From contig OY282610.1 of assembly GCA_958298945.1 (NCBI GenBank), forward strand, positions 28,532,167 to 28,596,166: a stretch of 64,000 bases of DNA, read 5' to 3'. Numbering within the stretch: the stretch's first letter is position 1; every line of letters starts with the position of its first letter. The notes beneath the pieces were generated by a model. The model was not told where the DNA came from, made no database searches, and saw nothing but the letters and a program-made list of their open reading frames with translations. The position numbers were made by a program, and so were the translations under genes. This DNA comes from Atherix ibis. Taxonomy: Eukaryota; Arthropoda; Insecta; Diptera; Athericidae. Below, in pieces: positions 45,139 to 57,080 of the stretch.

Positions 45139-46887
45139 TTATGGCCGGAATGCTGAAGTTCAAGCAGCTACAACTTCTTGCGACAGATAATGCCAACTTT
45201 TTAAACGATCTCATTAAGAGCGTTGCATAAGCATCAATTACACCCTCTTAGATGCACTGTTTCGTGTGAAATTATGGCCATATTTTTTCGAAGATGAAAG
45301 TTAATATCCAGAAACCATCTTTGGGGCGGTATACCGGACTATGTTAGAAATTTTTTACTTTCGCCAGTAAAAAATTACTAATTAATTTTTTGCTTGAGAG
45401 GTCCTTGCTATCGTAAATTTGCTTTTTGTTACAAATGACATTTTATCAAGACCATAATTCCTACAAAGGACATTTTTTCAAAGCGACCTTGATCTATCCA
45501 TTAAATGATTTGGCAACAAAATACTTTGCTTACGGTAAATAAAGCTCTATTATTAGCGAGTACAATACTTTTTTGCATCTGTCAAACCACACATGTCATA
45601 ATTTTTTTTACAGCTGCCACGTATAAAGTAGTAGAGAGGTCCTTGCCAGCATAAATTTGCTTTTTGGTTTTTTTTTGAACGACATCAGCTTCTTGATAAA
45701 GAATATCTATGTACTGTATCAATCACTAGAGTTTCTATATTCGCAGACAAGACTATAAATCCTCCGAAGGAAATTTTTCCAAAGTGATCTTGATCTATCC
45801 ATTAATTAATTTGGCAAGAAAATATTTTGCTTACGGTAAACAAGGCTCTTGCTATTAGCGATCACAATCCTTTTTTGCATCTGTATTGATTTTAGTTTTA
45901 GAGTCTATTTAAGACCCCAAATAAATGAACTCCTTAACAACCACAAACCTATATTTATAAAATATATTATGACAGTATTTCCAAACTGGTATAGATGTGA
46001 CATATTCTTTGAGAAAATTATGCAGGGTGGGTCATCTGTTGGATTCTTTGTTAACTATAAAAATATCTGTCAAACCACAGATGTCATAATTTTTTTTACA
46101 GCTGCCACGTAATCATAATTTTTTACAGAGCGATATTGTGAAAAGTTCTGATATTTGCTTACGATATTTTTTTTAAGTATTTAATTTTGTTATCATTTAT
46201 GCATAGACCCATAAACTTGGCGGCTGACGTCAAACCTGCAAAAGCCTCACTGAAATAGGAAAGTTGTTGAAGGAATTTCACGTAGTAGATTCGGCCAAGA
46301 GCACTATTTTTTCCAACTATAGATCACTAGACAAACGCCATTATTTGTCCGGCGTATTGCAGAGGTCCTGGCACAAATCTTTTCAGTGCATTCGACATTG
46401 GTTAAGGTCATTTTGTACATGCTGGCAAATTTTGTAGACACCAAATCTTCCAAATTTCCTTAAAGATTCCTTAAAAGAAATAAAATTCCACTGTAAAATC
46501 GGACAGGGACAGTTTAGATACAGGAAATCCCTTCTATCGCACCGAACTAATTTCGAATCCAATATTGAAATATAAAAATATTTTGTATTTAAATATTGGA
46601 TCCGACATTAGTTATGTTTGTAGAGCAAATTAGTATATTGTAGAAGTTTTAATAGGGGAATGGATGAGTGGCACAGGGTAGGCGTAAGGCACAGGATTGG
46701 CATAAGGGACAAGAAAGTTATGGCTGAGAGCAGAATGCCCAATTAGGATTCTAAGGAGCTTCCGCACCCAGAATTTTAGTATGGATGTTGAACAGACTGG
46801 TTTATTGGTATTTATCTAATGAGTCAACAAAAATGTGTCACTATTGGTCTAGTCATCAACTCTGCGGATGGCTAATGTTGTTAGTTG

Positions 46888-47091
46888 CTATTCTGTTAGC
46901 AGGCGAGGTAGATTGGGGATGACTGTTATCACTGGACGATGGAGTGTTTCTGCAGCCAACTTGTCAGCCCACAAGCCCCGGCACCCATCGTAACTCGACA
47001 CTCCTATCGCTAAGTAGGCTCTAAGTACTGGGTCACTCGGTGGGCCACAAATGGCTTTAACGGCGGCAAGGCTGTCACTATAAATAATAGC
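46888..47091 (-). pseudogene. Non-LTR retrotransposon RNase H fragment (copy 2)
   Basis: Duplicate of 43890-44093: IYSDSLAAVKAI and WADKLAAETL are preserved, with one visible base difference (GTGATAACAGTC against GTGATCACAGTC). Confidence 0.75.
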
Positions 47092-47557
47092 ACTTCGTTA
47101 GCTCACAGCCCCCTGTAATATGGAGCTGCCCTATAAGGGAAGATTCCATAAAATAGTGCGCGGGTACTGCAGCCAAAAAGTTCGACAACCGAAAAGGATG
47201 TAGTATAGGTGTCAGCGGCGGCATCAGTCGATGAGCTTTAAATCTGTCCAACTGTTAAGCAAAAAATTTTCCTATTTGTAGACGAATCAGTGCTAGCCTT
47301 CTTAAACCTGTCAAGAGAAGCAGACACTTTTAACTTTGCTCCAAATCACGGTTTCCAAACTGCGTGTAGAAGGGTAGTTTGAAAATCGAAGGGAGGGGGC
47401 TGGAGGAATTGGAATATTAATAAGGATAGGGATGATGGGGAAAATGATAATGTTTTTGATTGAAGTGTGAAGGGGGTAATTTGGAAGACATAGGTTCTTG
47501 TAAATTATGTTTAGGCGAGCTTTTCGAAGAAAGAAGGAGATAGGTGTCTGATATGCA

Positions 47558-48126
47558 TCACTGGCTAGTCTGATATAACATAATACCGCTGCCTAGACTC
47601 GCTTTTCCCCCTTCTATTGGCACACTGACACAAATAGTGAGAAAATAGAGTAAGGTTCCGTCCAAAAGGGCGTTGGTTACTCTTATTGCCTTACTTTGTC
47701 TTACCTTACTTTTGCCGCTGACTATAATTTTAATCATTCCAAGAATATTTTTAATTTTATCAACAGCATTTTTAATTTGAAGATTCCGTCTTCCTAAATG
47801 GGCAATTGAGATACCCAGTATTTTCATGGAAACTTTTGTTTGGAGAGGGAAGAAGCGCAGTGACAATTTGTTTTCCTGCTAACATGAAGGCAAGGTGGGT
47901 TTGATGTACAGATTAACGCATCTTTTATGCTGCTCCATGTGTTGCTGTTGAGGATGACGTTATTAATTTGTTGTTGAACATCAGTGTCAGATATAAGGAC
48001 GAAAATATTGTCAGCATATATGTAGAGGTTGAAGGATGTAAGAGTATCTGTGTGGGTAAATGCGGTCATATGCCTTTTATAAGTTGCACGACAGCAGCAA
48101 ATCACAATGTCTACGTTTTTGGGCAA
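47558..48126 (-). pseudogene. Non-LTR retrotransposon reverse transcriptase fragment (copy 2)
   Basis: Duplicate of 44570-45138 with three amino-acid changes visible in the two frames (W to R after LG, R to S after NTW, G to D after SSIK). YADN is unchanged, so the catalytic loss predates the duplication. Confidence 0.72.
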
Positions 48127-48639
48127 TTATGGCCGGAATGCTGAAGTTCAAGCAGCTACAACTTCTTGCGACAGATAATGCCAACTTTTTAAACGATCTC
48201 ATTAAGAGCGTTGCATAAGCATCAATTACACCCTCTTAGATGCACTGTTTCGTGTGAAATTATGGCCATATTTTTTCGAAGATGAAAGTTAATATCCAGA
48301 AACCATCTTTGGGGCGGTATACCGGACTATGTTAGAAATTTTTTACTTTCGCCAGTTCTGAATAATAGTTCTGACGTATGGTTCCATTGAGATGGAGCAA
48401 CAGCTCATACCGCGAGCACTTTACGTAGACCGAATAATTTTAAGCAAAATACAAATTTCACTTGGCCACATCGTACACAAGATTTGACGGCACCTTATAG
48501 GTTTCTTTGAAGGAACTAGTCTACGTAAACATTTAATGGATATTATTTTTCACAATTAGATACGGAATAAATTAATGTTTAAAAAAAAGTAAAATAAAAG
48601 AGTTCAAAAATACGAAAGACAAGTTGACCCACCCTGTAT

Positions 48640-49384
48640 AAGTTGAAAACGTAGAGAATTTTTCAAAAACCAACTCGCCACCCCTACCATAATCACGAAA
48701 AAAAGGAGTAAAGAACGTACAGATCTAGTATTGTTTGGTTTAGATACACTTTCAGAAAAGTGTTAGAGCTAATAAAAACGAAGGAAAAGAATCACAAAAA
48801 TGTAAATATGTTTATTGGTGAAGTCCGCAGCAGATAGGAACTGATGGAAAATGCGTTTCGATTAAAAAAATCCCCCAAAGAAGGTGATATAAATTTCATT
48901 AAATATTTTTGTTTATGAATGTGTGACTGAACATAGATAACAATGTGTAAACATTTTTTTTAAATACAATTTTCTTGTATCATATGTGAAATTTAACTGC
49001 AATTTTCGTCTCCTCACAATCTAAGCTTATCTTTTATCTGAAGATACTCATATATTTTTCATAAATATACTGATTAAAATCTATATTTTGCAATAAATCT
49101 CTTCAAAATTTATTTGCTTTACCAAAAATCAATATATTCTAAAATTAGTTTTTTTTAAAAAGGGTAAATAAAAAAATCTTCTCTTATTTTTCAGGAATGA
49201 ATTTTTTGTAAATAATTTAAGTATCTAATAAACTTTTATCATTGCTAATAGGAGCTTGAACAATATTTTTCTACATTGAAATTATGATAACCGATAAAAA
49301 AAGAATATTTTTTTTCTCATATTTTCGTTAAATACTATTTAATTATTGAGGAAAAAAAATTATTATCATTTTATACAAAGTTAT
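48640..49384. other. No gene seen
   Basis: AT-rich sequence between the composite element and the M1 fragment. Confidence 0.5.
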
Positions 49385-49860
49385 CCAATTTATAATATGG
49401 AAAGTGAATTTCAATAAAATGCACTTTAAATTCATAATTTTTATATATTTCATAAACCTTAAAAAATTAAAATTTTACTACAATATTTGGCAGAAAATAA
49501 CTTGTGAAATTCGATCCTTTTGAGATAATTTTTAATAACTTAAAATCCATTTCGGGCTGTAATTCTACCAGCACTTGATGGATGATAATTTGAAAATGCT
49601 CTAAAGTTTAAAGATTATCTAAATATTCATTGATAATGAATCTAAAATGTATCGTATTTTCTTAATGGTGGCACCGTCTTATTAATAATCGTTATAAAGT
49701 TTTTATTAAAATCTTTAATTTCAGATATTAAAAAAAAGTTAGTAATCACACGGCCATAGTGCTCAATAATTGATGGAAACGGTATCTTCTTCTTCATATT
49801 CAAAGAAATACGATCGAATGACACTTTCAGACCAAAACTGGCATAAAGTATTAATTCAAA
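49385..49860 (-). mobile_element. M1 family element, 3' half, minus strand
   Basis: Minus-strand reading EEDTVSIN-stop-EHYGRVITNFF at 49730-49800 matches NEEGETVTVNSERYGRMISDFF. Downstream (lower coordinates) the shared non-coding and C-terminal blocks of the family are recognisable (GAAAATGCTCTAAAGTTTAA at ~49593, and the TGGAAAGTGAATTTCAAT tail near 49398). It is too broken for a continuous frame. Confidence 0.62.
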
Positions 49861-52229
49861 AGATACTTGTGAGGTATTACAATACTATATATAATGATTT
49901 AATAGCTGTACTGAGGGAGAAATGACTCTCATCTCTGAAGAGACATCCTCATCCAAAGCCTGTTGTTCCATTACACAATCAGTGTATCTTTTGTATATTT
50001 TTTCTATTTTTTTTTTTAAAAGCCTATCCGCATTATCAAATGGCGAATATTAATCTAAGTAAATATTATTATAAATTATTTATATATATTTAACAATTAT
50101 GAAATAATAGAATTGTACTATCCAAACTACAAAATGGATCATTCGGTATATTGCTAATACTCGTAAATCGAAAATATTCTATTTTTCTTCAAATCAAATT
50201 TATCTTCATAATCAATTATGTGTAATATAGTTTTTTTTTTGTTTCAAATCTATTAAATCCAATTATAATCGAATAAATTATTTTAATTAATTTGTCATAA
50301 TATTTTATTTTAATTTTATTATAAATTAATCACTTCAAATATTGATTTATTAGCTGAATATTACTAAAAATGCTTACTTGTCGTTGTTGAGAATATTTTT
50401 TATCTTGTATCTTAACATTTTACTATTGCCTGAATAAAAATTGTTGCTTAAAGAAAATCCCTAACCGCATGAAATAAAAGTGAAGTAAGAATAATTATTA
50501 AAAAAAATAAACTTCTTATTTAAATAGTGAAAAATATTAAAGCTTATTTAAGCTTTACGAATTAAATAAATTTTTCATTGAAATTATTTATGCATACAGA
50601 CGGCGGTCAACATGCATCGTAGAGCGTAGAACGGCATTTTTTTTATCAATAAAAAAAAAACTCTTTTTATTAGATTTAATATTTTTATGAACTTTTTTGC
50701 TTGACTTTTTAAAAAGAAAAATACTATGTTGTAATCATTAATATTTAGTTTAGTTTAGTTCATTTATTAATGAACCAATAATTAATATTAAAACTTTTAT
50801 TAAATATTTATTAAAAAGAGAGATAAAAGCAAATCCAACAATTTTACTAATAAAATCTGTTTATTACTAAGTATTTTTATTTGATTATTTTGTATACTTT
50901 CAATTTGAATATTCTTATTAATTACACAAATACAAAAAAAAATGTCCATTGCGTTTTTCAAAGTATACAACCGCACAAATCTACGTTCTACGACATTTAT
51001 AGCAAGTCCCATTTGTTAGTAAATAGATAATATACAATATATTTAATGAAATTTTAGTAAATAAATAAAAAAAAAAATTATGCAAAAAAATAAGAACTAA
51101 AATCAAAAATAAAATTATTAATCGTTCAGAACGATGCATCGTTAAGTTAACATCAATTAATAAAATTATTTATCATTTGTAAGGTTTAAGGATTTTCGAA
51201 ACTCACAGGCTCCTATTTTTTAAAGCCAATTAAACATTTATACGGTATAAATATGTATATGCGTAAGAATATCGAATAAAAAATGTCAATTTTTATGATA
51301 ATTTGCATTAAAAAGTTTTCTATAAAATTTATTGTACACTAAAAAAAATTCTATATAATTATGAAATTTTAGAAATTATTCTAAACTTTATGGAAATATA
51401 GAAAAATTCGATCGTTATTTTTATTCGAGTCAAAAGTAAAATGTGTTTTTTTCTTCGATGAAGTTTATTTTATTTTTTAGGTTTTTTTTATATTATCATA
51501 AAAATAATATGTTTTTATTGTTGAAAATTTCTTCATTTTATTCTCAAGAAATATTTTAAAGTATTATCAATTTGATAGAAGTAACGTTTTTTTGGGGGAA
51601 TTTTTTGAAGAAAATAATATTCTTTCTTAAAATAAAGAGCTTTTTGCAAATTATTTAAAATTTCTCTATTTATTTCCTAACAGAATGGACAAAATTTTAA
51701 TTTAAAACATTAACGAATCTCTTTTATGATTAACATATAAAAAAGAAATTTAAATTTCTAGAAATTTTTAATAATTTTTATATAAATATTTTTAACTCAG
51801 TCTAAAATTAAGTGAAATAAATTTTTGTAAGATGTTTATTATTATACAATTATTTAATAGAAAAAATAATAATCAAAAATAATTTTATTAATAAAAGAAA
51901 AACTCTTCATGCAAAAATTACATTTTTTAATTATTTTTAATTATTGATTTTTTTAATAAATAATTTTTTTTTTAAATTTTTTGTGAATTAATTTTGGTTA
52001 GAATTTTTCGAAATTATGGGAAAAAAATTATAGCAAATATACTGTCAGAAATTGTCCAAAATAATACAAAAAAACTAATAAACGTTAATGTTGGAGAATA
52101 AAAGATGAAAAAGAGGTAAATTTACCAACAAAAAATATAATTTTTATATTAATTTCTCAATATTAAAAAGAAATCATAATCATTGACAAAATTATCGAAA
52201 AAAGATTTTTGCCAACATGTAAATTTTTT
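49861..52229. other. No gene seen: very AT-rich
   Basis: More than 2 kb of AT-rich DNA without motifs. A small mixed-composition patch lies at 50600-50640 (GACGGCGGTCAACATGCATC). Confidence 0.5.
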
Positions 52230-53990
52230 CATTTTTGAATGAACAAATTTCAAAACTGCTATGATATCAATAGTGTTATAGAACATTTTATGGCAAATTG
52301 AATTTTATAGCAAACGAAAATATTTCACAAGAGCTAAATTATTAAGACTGATTGTTGGAAGAGAAATATTCTCTCCCTTATTTAAGTCTTATCTTCTCTA
52401 CATAACATCCCATTTTTTACAAAACTTTGTAGAAAAGAAAACATTTTTTTACAAATTTTTTGTTGTTTATCATTCGAAGGAAAAATTTAAAAACTGATTT
52501 TTAAATAATAATATTCATTTTTTGTCGGAAAATATTGTATTATAGAAAAGAAAACATTTTTGTCATACTTTATTAAAAAAAATACATTTTTAAAATAAAT
52601 TTTTTTATTTCTTTATTAAACGTTTTGTGATTAAATACAAATTTCACTTTTTTTATAAAAATAATTTCAAAACTGTTTTAATTTTGATTATGTTTATTAA
52701 AAGATTCAAAATTTCAAAATTTTATGGCAAATTTTAATTTTATAGCAAACAAAAAAGATTGTCTGGCCGATTATGAAGAAAAATTTGTTTTTCTATTGAT
52801 TTTTCTAGAAAATTAAAAACCATAACTTTAAAAGATAGAAATTCTGTTCCTTTTCGTATTCTATATTTTCTTCAGATAATCTCCTTTTTTTGTAAAACTA
52901 TATTTTTTTTTTAAAAACATTTATTTCCCAAATATTTTTCTTTATTAAACGTTTTCTTGTAAATATAAAAGATTTAAAAAAATTGCTATTCCGAATTAAA
53001 TAATATCAAAACTGTTATAATGTCGATAGCGTTATAAACAAATTTTCAAAAACAAAATTTTTTAAAAAACAATTATCAAAAAAAAACTACTTTTTTCTAT
53101 TATTTATTTTGTTCGAAAAGTAAAAACAGAAAGAAATTCACTATTTAAAAAAAAATAAGGAAAAAATTTTCCAAATTTACTTTTATTTTAAAGAATTAAT
53201 AGCAATAGTAATTTTTATGAATAAAAATAATAATTATTGTTTTTAAAGAAAAAACATTTAATTTAAAAGAAAACAAAAATATTTCCAAACAGAAATATTT
53301 AAAAACTGTTATAAATTCAATATTATAACAAAAATTTTGTCGTATAAAACTTTTACAAAATTTCAAAACTTTATGCCGAATTTGAATTTTATAGCAAACA
53401 AAATAATTTTCAGAGATCGATCATGAAAAAATAACAATTTCTTTTCTATTATTTTGTTTCCGAGAACTAATCAAATTGATAACTTCAGAAGAATAGCATT
53501 TCTCTACCTTTTTGTATGCCATAATTTATGGAAAAGAAAGAATTTTTATTTGAAGTTTGTAGAAACTTCATGCCGAATTTGAATTTTATATCAAATAAAA
53601 TAATTTTCAGAGCAATTCTCTCTGAATTTTTTGTATGCCATAATTTATAGCAAAAAAGAAAACACTTTTTCTTAAAGTTTATAGAAATCAGACTTTTTTT
53701 TTTGACAAATAATTTTATGCTTGTTATATATGGTATACAAATGCTAAAAGCATATTTCTTTAATTTCCTATTAAACGTTTTTATTCAAAAATTTCAAATG
53801 CAAAAAAAATTTCAACATGGATTATTAAAAAATAACGAATTTTTTTCTATTAATTTTGTTTGTTTGTTTTAAATTAAAAAGATTGAAAACTTAAGAAGAG
53901 AGAAATTCATTCTCCCATTCCATTTTTGTATATTATATTTTTTTTTAAATTCACTTAGAACAGAAAATTAATTCAAAAACTACTTTTATT
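52230..53990. repeat. Left array of a ~300-bp AT-rich repeat (inverted partner at 55600-57080)
   Basis: Units contain AAAACTGTTATAATNTC, TTTATGGCAAATTTGAATTT, TATAGCAAACAAAATAATT, GATCGATCATGAAAAA, TTTCTATTATTTTGTTT and GAAGAATAGCATTTCTC. The AAAACTG anchor lies near 52254, 52669, 53012 and 53303; the GCAAATTTGAATTTTATAGC block lies near 52291, 52721, 53371 and 53571. Copies are diverged and uneven in length. No coding capacity. Confidence 0.75.
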
Positions 53991-54709
53991 TTAAAAAATC
54001 AATAATAACGTTCACAAATAATATCAGAAAATGAACTAATTCCAAAATGGAAAAGTAAAATTGCATTAAAACAACAACGAATTATGCATTGTTGTATTCA
54101 GACATGATCATCAAGTAAACATGACAATTTTTAGATATCAAAAATAAAAATAAAACAAATATCAATACAATATATTACAATATATTTGCAACATATTATC
54201 ATAAAATACAAACGCACAATAATAGAATATTTTTAAGCATGAATTAAATTAAATACTATTTTATTATTATCGCAAATAATATTATTGCATATAAATGATA
54301 GCCAAATATGAATGTAAACATAACTACCACTTGGATAAGTAGTACAATAATTGATAATAATTACAAATCGTTGACATGCACATTCAGATGGGATATATGT
54401 GTATGTGCGTGTATTCATTCCTAGAGGAATAGCAACAGGAAAACAACACCAACAACTATACTAGGAATAGTATTAAAAAGCCACCGACAAAATTTTTAAA
54501 ACTAACAAGAATAAGAAGAAGTGAGACAGACTCACTAAATATGTATATAGAGAAGTGCTTATAAATTTATATATATGTGTATGTGTGTATAGAGGGAAAA
54601 AAAATAATTTCTGTTTAAGCTTAACAAGATAAAAAGCACATTGCGCCCGATCAGTACATAGTGAGCTGCCAAGCAGCATAGTTTGTCCGAAAATTGCGAT
54701 CATTTACTG

Positions 54710-54746
54710 TCAGTGTGTCGTTTGTTGATGATCGCAGCGGCGATCG
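54710..54746 (+). promoter_or_regulatory. Candidate core promoter: initiator plus pause-button motif
   Basis: TCAGTG at 54710-54715 resembles the fly initiator (TCAKTY, last base off), placing +1 at A54712. GCGATCG at 54740-54746 (+29 to +35) matches the fly pause-button consensus KCGRWCG at the expected distance, and a second GATCG lies just upstream. The 54640-54760 stretch is clearly GC-richer than the several kb on either side. It is followed by AC-rich leader-like sequence and a possible donor (GTAAAT at 54807). The plus-strand coding exon at 59347 lies 4.6 kb downstream and could be its target. Inference from motifs only. Confidence 0.4.
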
Positions 54747-54806
54747 AGTCGTTACTATTAAAAAGTGACATTTGTTTCGTGAACCAATTGAATAAACTAA
54801 ATCGAA
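54712..54806 (+). other. Putative non-coding first exon (5' UTR)
   Basis: Leader-like sequence runs from the candidate start at 54712 to a possible donor (CGAA followed by GTAAAT at 54807). It has no long open frame. If it splices to the exon at 59347, the first intron would be about 4.4 kb and would contain the right-hand inverted array. Confidence 0.25.
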
Positions 54807-55599
54807 GTAAATTTGCAAATAAATAATAACAAATGTAAATAGATAAGCAAAAAATTTATAATAATATAATAATTAGAAAAATACCTAAAACAATATATAT
54901 ATTTTTTTTTGCAAATTATTGCTGTTATTATTGTTGTTGTTTTAATTTTTTTCCAATGAATATCTCTTATGTGATCAGTTTTATGAATAATTATCAGATA
55001 TTGTGTAAAATTATTGTAATAAGAAATTTTATAATATTGTATAAAATAATTGATAGTAAATAGAAAAATTCCAAATTTGATTAAAAAAAAAGAACAAGTC
55101 ACAACAGCTAATTATTGTTGCTGCATTCTCATATGCTAAATTACAATATAGGAAACAATAATTTTTTTCTCAAATTTATTAAATTATTATTAAAATGAAA
55201 AGAAAAATACATAAAAACTAAAAAAAAAAAATTTTAAATTATATTGTATAAAAAAAAACGGTAGTAAAAGACAACAAAATTCATTTGATATTCTTTTTCC
55301 AATAATATTTTTCAATTTAGATTACTTCCAACTTGATTTTTTTTAAATATTTACTTTAAAAACAATTTCATTTTATCTTCATACTAATAAATTTAAAAAA
55401 ATATATATATACAATATAAAACACATTATTTTTTAAATCATAACAATTAAAAGTTTAATAAAGAAATTAATTTTCGAAATGTGAATGAAAAACAAAAAAT
55501 TATTTGAAAAATATATATATTTCCTCTCCCATAAAGAAAAAAACAGTTTTCTTTGTTATAAAAATTAAAAAAAAATTTTTTAAATTATTATCTGCAGAA

Positions 55600-57080
55600 A
55601 ATAAAGTCGTCAATCAAAAAATTTAATAGAAAAAAAATAGTTATTTTTTAATAATCGATTTCCTTAAAAAAAATTTTATGTTTGCTATAAAATTCAAATT
55701 TACCATAAAATTTACGAAATTTCAAAATTTTTATAACCCAAATTTTTTTATAACACTATCAAAATTATAACAGTTTTTAAAAAAATTCACTCGAAACAGT
55801 AATTTTTATTTTATCTGTAAATGACCATGTTATTATTGAAAAGTTCATTAAATAAACAAAAAATTATTAGAACTACAGTTTTAGAAGAACAAGGACATTC
55901 TCTGGAGAAAATATGACATACAAAAAGGAAGAGAATTTTTTTATCCTAAAGTCAATCTTGTTACTTTTTGACAAAAAAATCGATATAGTAAAAAAGAGTT
56001 ATTTTTTAATAATCGATTTCATTAAAAAATGTTTATGTTTATTATAAAATTCAAATTTGCCATAAAATTTATGAAATTTTAATACTATGAAAGGACATAA
56101 ATCTTATCATAATTATAACAGTTAAGAAAACGTTTATTCTTTAAAAAAGTAGTTTAATAAATAAATAAAGAAATTTCTTTTAAAAATTTGTATAACCTTT
56201 AAAAAAAATTATTGAATACGGAATGCAATAGAATATCTCTCTTCTGAAGTTGTCAATCTCCTTGCTTTTTGAAACAAAAATAATAGAAAAAAAATTGTTC
56301 ATAATAATTGATCTCAAGAAACTTTTTATTTTGCTATAAAATTTAAATTTGACATAAAAATTTATGAAATTCTGATACTATAAAAAGACATAAATCGTAT
56401 CATAATTATAACAGTTTACGAAATTTTATTTGCTTGAAAAAAGTAATTTTTATTTAAACATGAAGCGTTCAATAAATAAATAAAGAAATTTCTTTTAAAA
56501 ATTTTTATAACTATTAAAAAAAATTATGGAACATAATCGAAGGCAATACAATATCTCTCTTCTGAAGTTGTCAATCTCCTTGCTTTTTAAAACAAAAATA
56601 ATAGAAAAAAATTGTTCATATTAATCGATTTCTGCAAAAAAAAATTTTTTGCTATAAAATTTTAATTTGCCATAAAATTTATGAAATTTTCAAAAATTTT
56701 ACGAAATTATAACAGTTTAGATAATTTGTATTATTGTACTTTAAAAAATTAATTTTTATTTAATCAATATATTACAATAAAAAGTTTAATAAAGAAATTA
56801 ATTTAAAAAAAGAATATTATCTAGAGAAAATATGAAACTTTTACGAAAAAAAAGGATATTATCTAGAGAAAATATAGCGCACAAAAAGGAAGAGAGTTTC
56901 TCTATTGCAAAGTCAGTAATCTTCTTAATTTTCGACAAAAAAAATTGTTATTTTATAATAATAGAGCTTTTTAAATTTTTTTTTGCTATAAAATTCAAAT
57001 TCGCCCATAAACTTTATGAAATTTTGAAAAGTTTCTACCACAAAATACTTTATAATACCATCAAAATTATAACAGTTTTA
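55600..57080. repeat. Right array of the same repeat, opposite orientation
   Basis: TTTGCTATAAAATTCAAATT near 55681, 56036, 56332, 56647 and 56982, and AATTATAACAGTTT near 55762, 56105, 56395, 56700 and 57065, are reverse complements of the left-array words. They come in the reverse order within each unit. Unit spacing is about 290-360 bp. The two arrays face each other across ~1.6 kb. Confidence 0.78.

Larger units (their letters stand above)
42390..45368. repeat. ~2.98-kb tandem duplication, copy 1
   Basis: From TTTGCTTGAGAGGTCC to CGCCAGT, this block is repeated almost base for base at 45389-48356 (offset ~2999 at the start, 2988 at the end, because copy 2 lacks small pieces near 44230). 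A 20-bp AT-rich spacer separates the copies. Internally a ~237-bp unit is itself duplicated (42393 and 42634: GAGGTCCTTGC, ATCTATCCATTAA, TTGCTTACGGTAAA). It contains LINE pieces on the minus strand. Confidence 0.96.
45389..48356. repeat. ~2.98-kb tandem duplication, copy 2
   Basis: Direct repeat of 42390-45368 with roughly a dozen visible differences, for example CTGAGATCAGAATG against CTGAGAGCAGAATG, GAAGCCAAAA against GCAGCCAAAA, and a loss of AACAACAGT-like bases near 47228. The near identity indicates a recent event or an assembly artefact. Confidence 0.96.
41828..48636 (+). mobile_element. TIR-bounded IS630-Tc1-type element containing a tandemly duplicated insert
   Basis: The left TIR CAGGGTGGGCCAGCTTGG (41828) and the right TIR, read inward from 48636 as CAGGGTGGGTCAACTTGT, are flanked by TA on both sides. 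Between 48357 and 48530 the plus strand reads VWFH-stop-DGATAHTASTLR, RPNNFKQNTNFTWPHRTQDL and TAPYRFL, the second catalytic Asp and WPPRSPDLTP block of a transposase with LWGYLK after it. N-terminal parts near 42040-42160 are only faintly recognisable. The middle is filled by two ~2.98-kb copies of unrelated sequence (42390-48356). Without them the element would be about 0.85 kb. Confidence 0.75.

Noticed and set aside
42851..46112. Identical 87-residue frames at 42851 and 45849 as a duplicated gene
   Set aside because: They are identical only because the whole ~3-kb block is duplicated; the peptide itself matches nothing and uses AT-rich repeat sequence.
54797..55102. 101-residue minus-strand frame (I/Y/F/K-rich)
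   Set aside because: AT-driven open frame antisense to the leader-like region; no motif.
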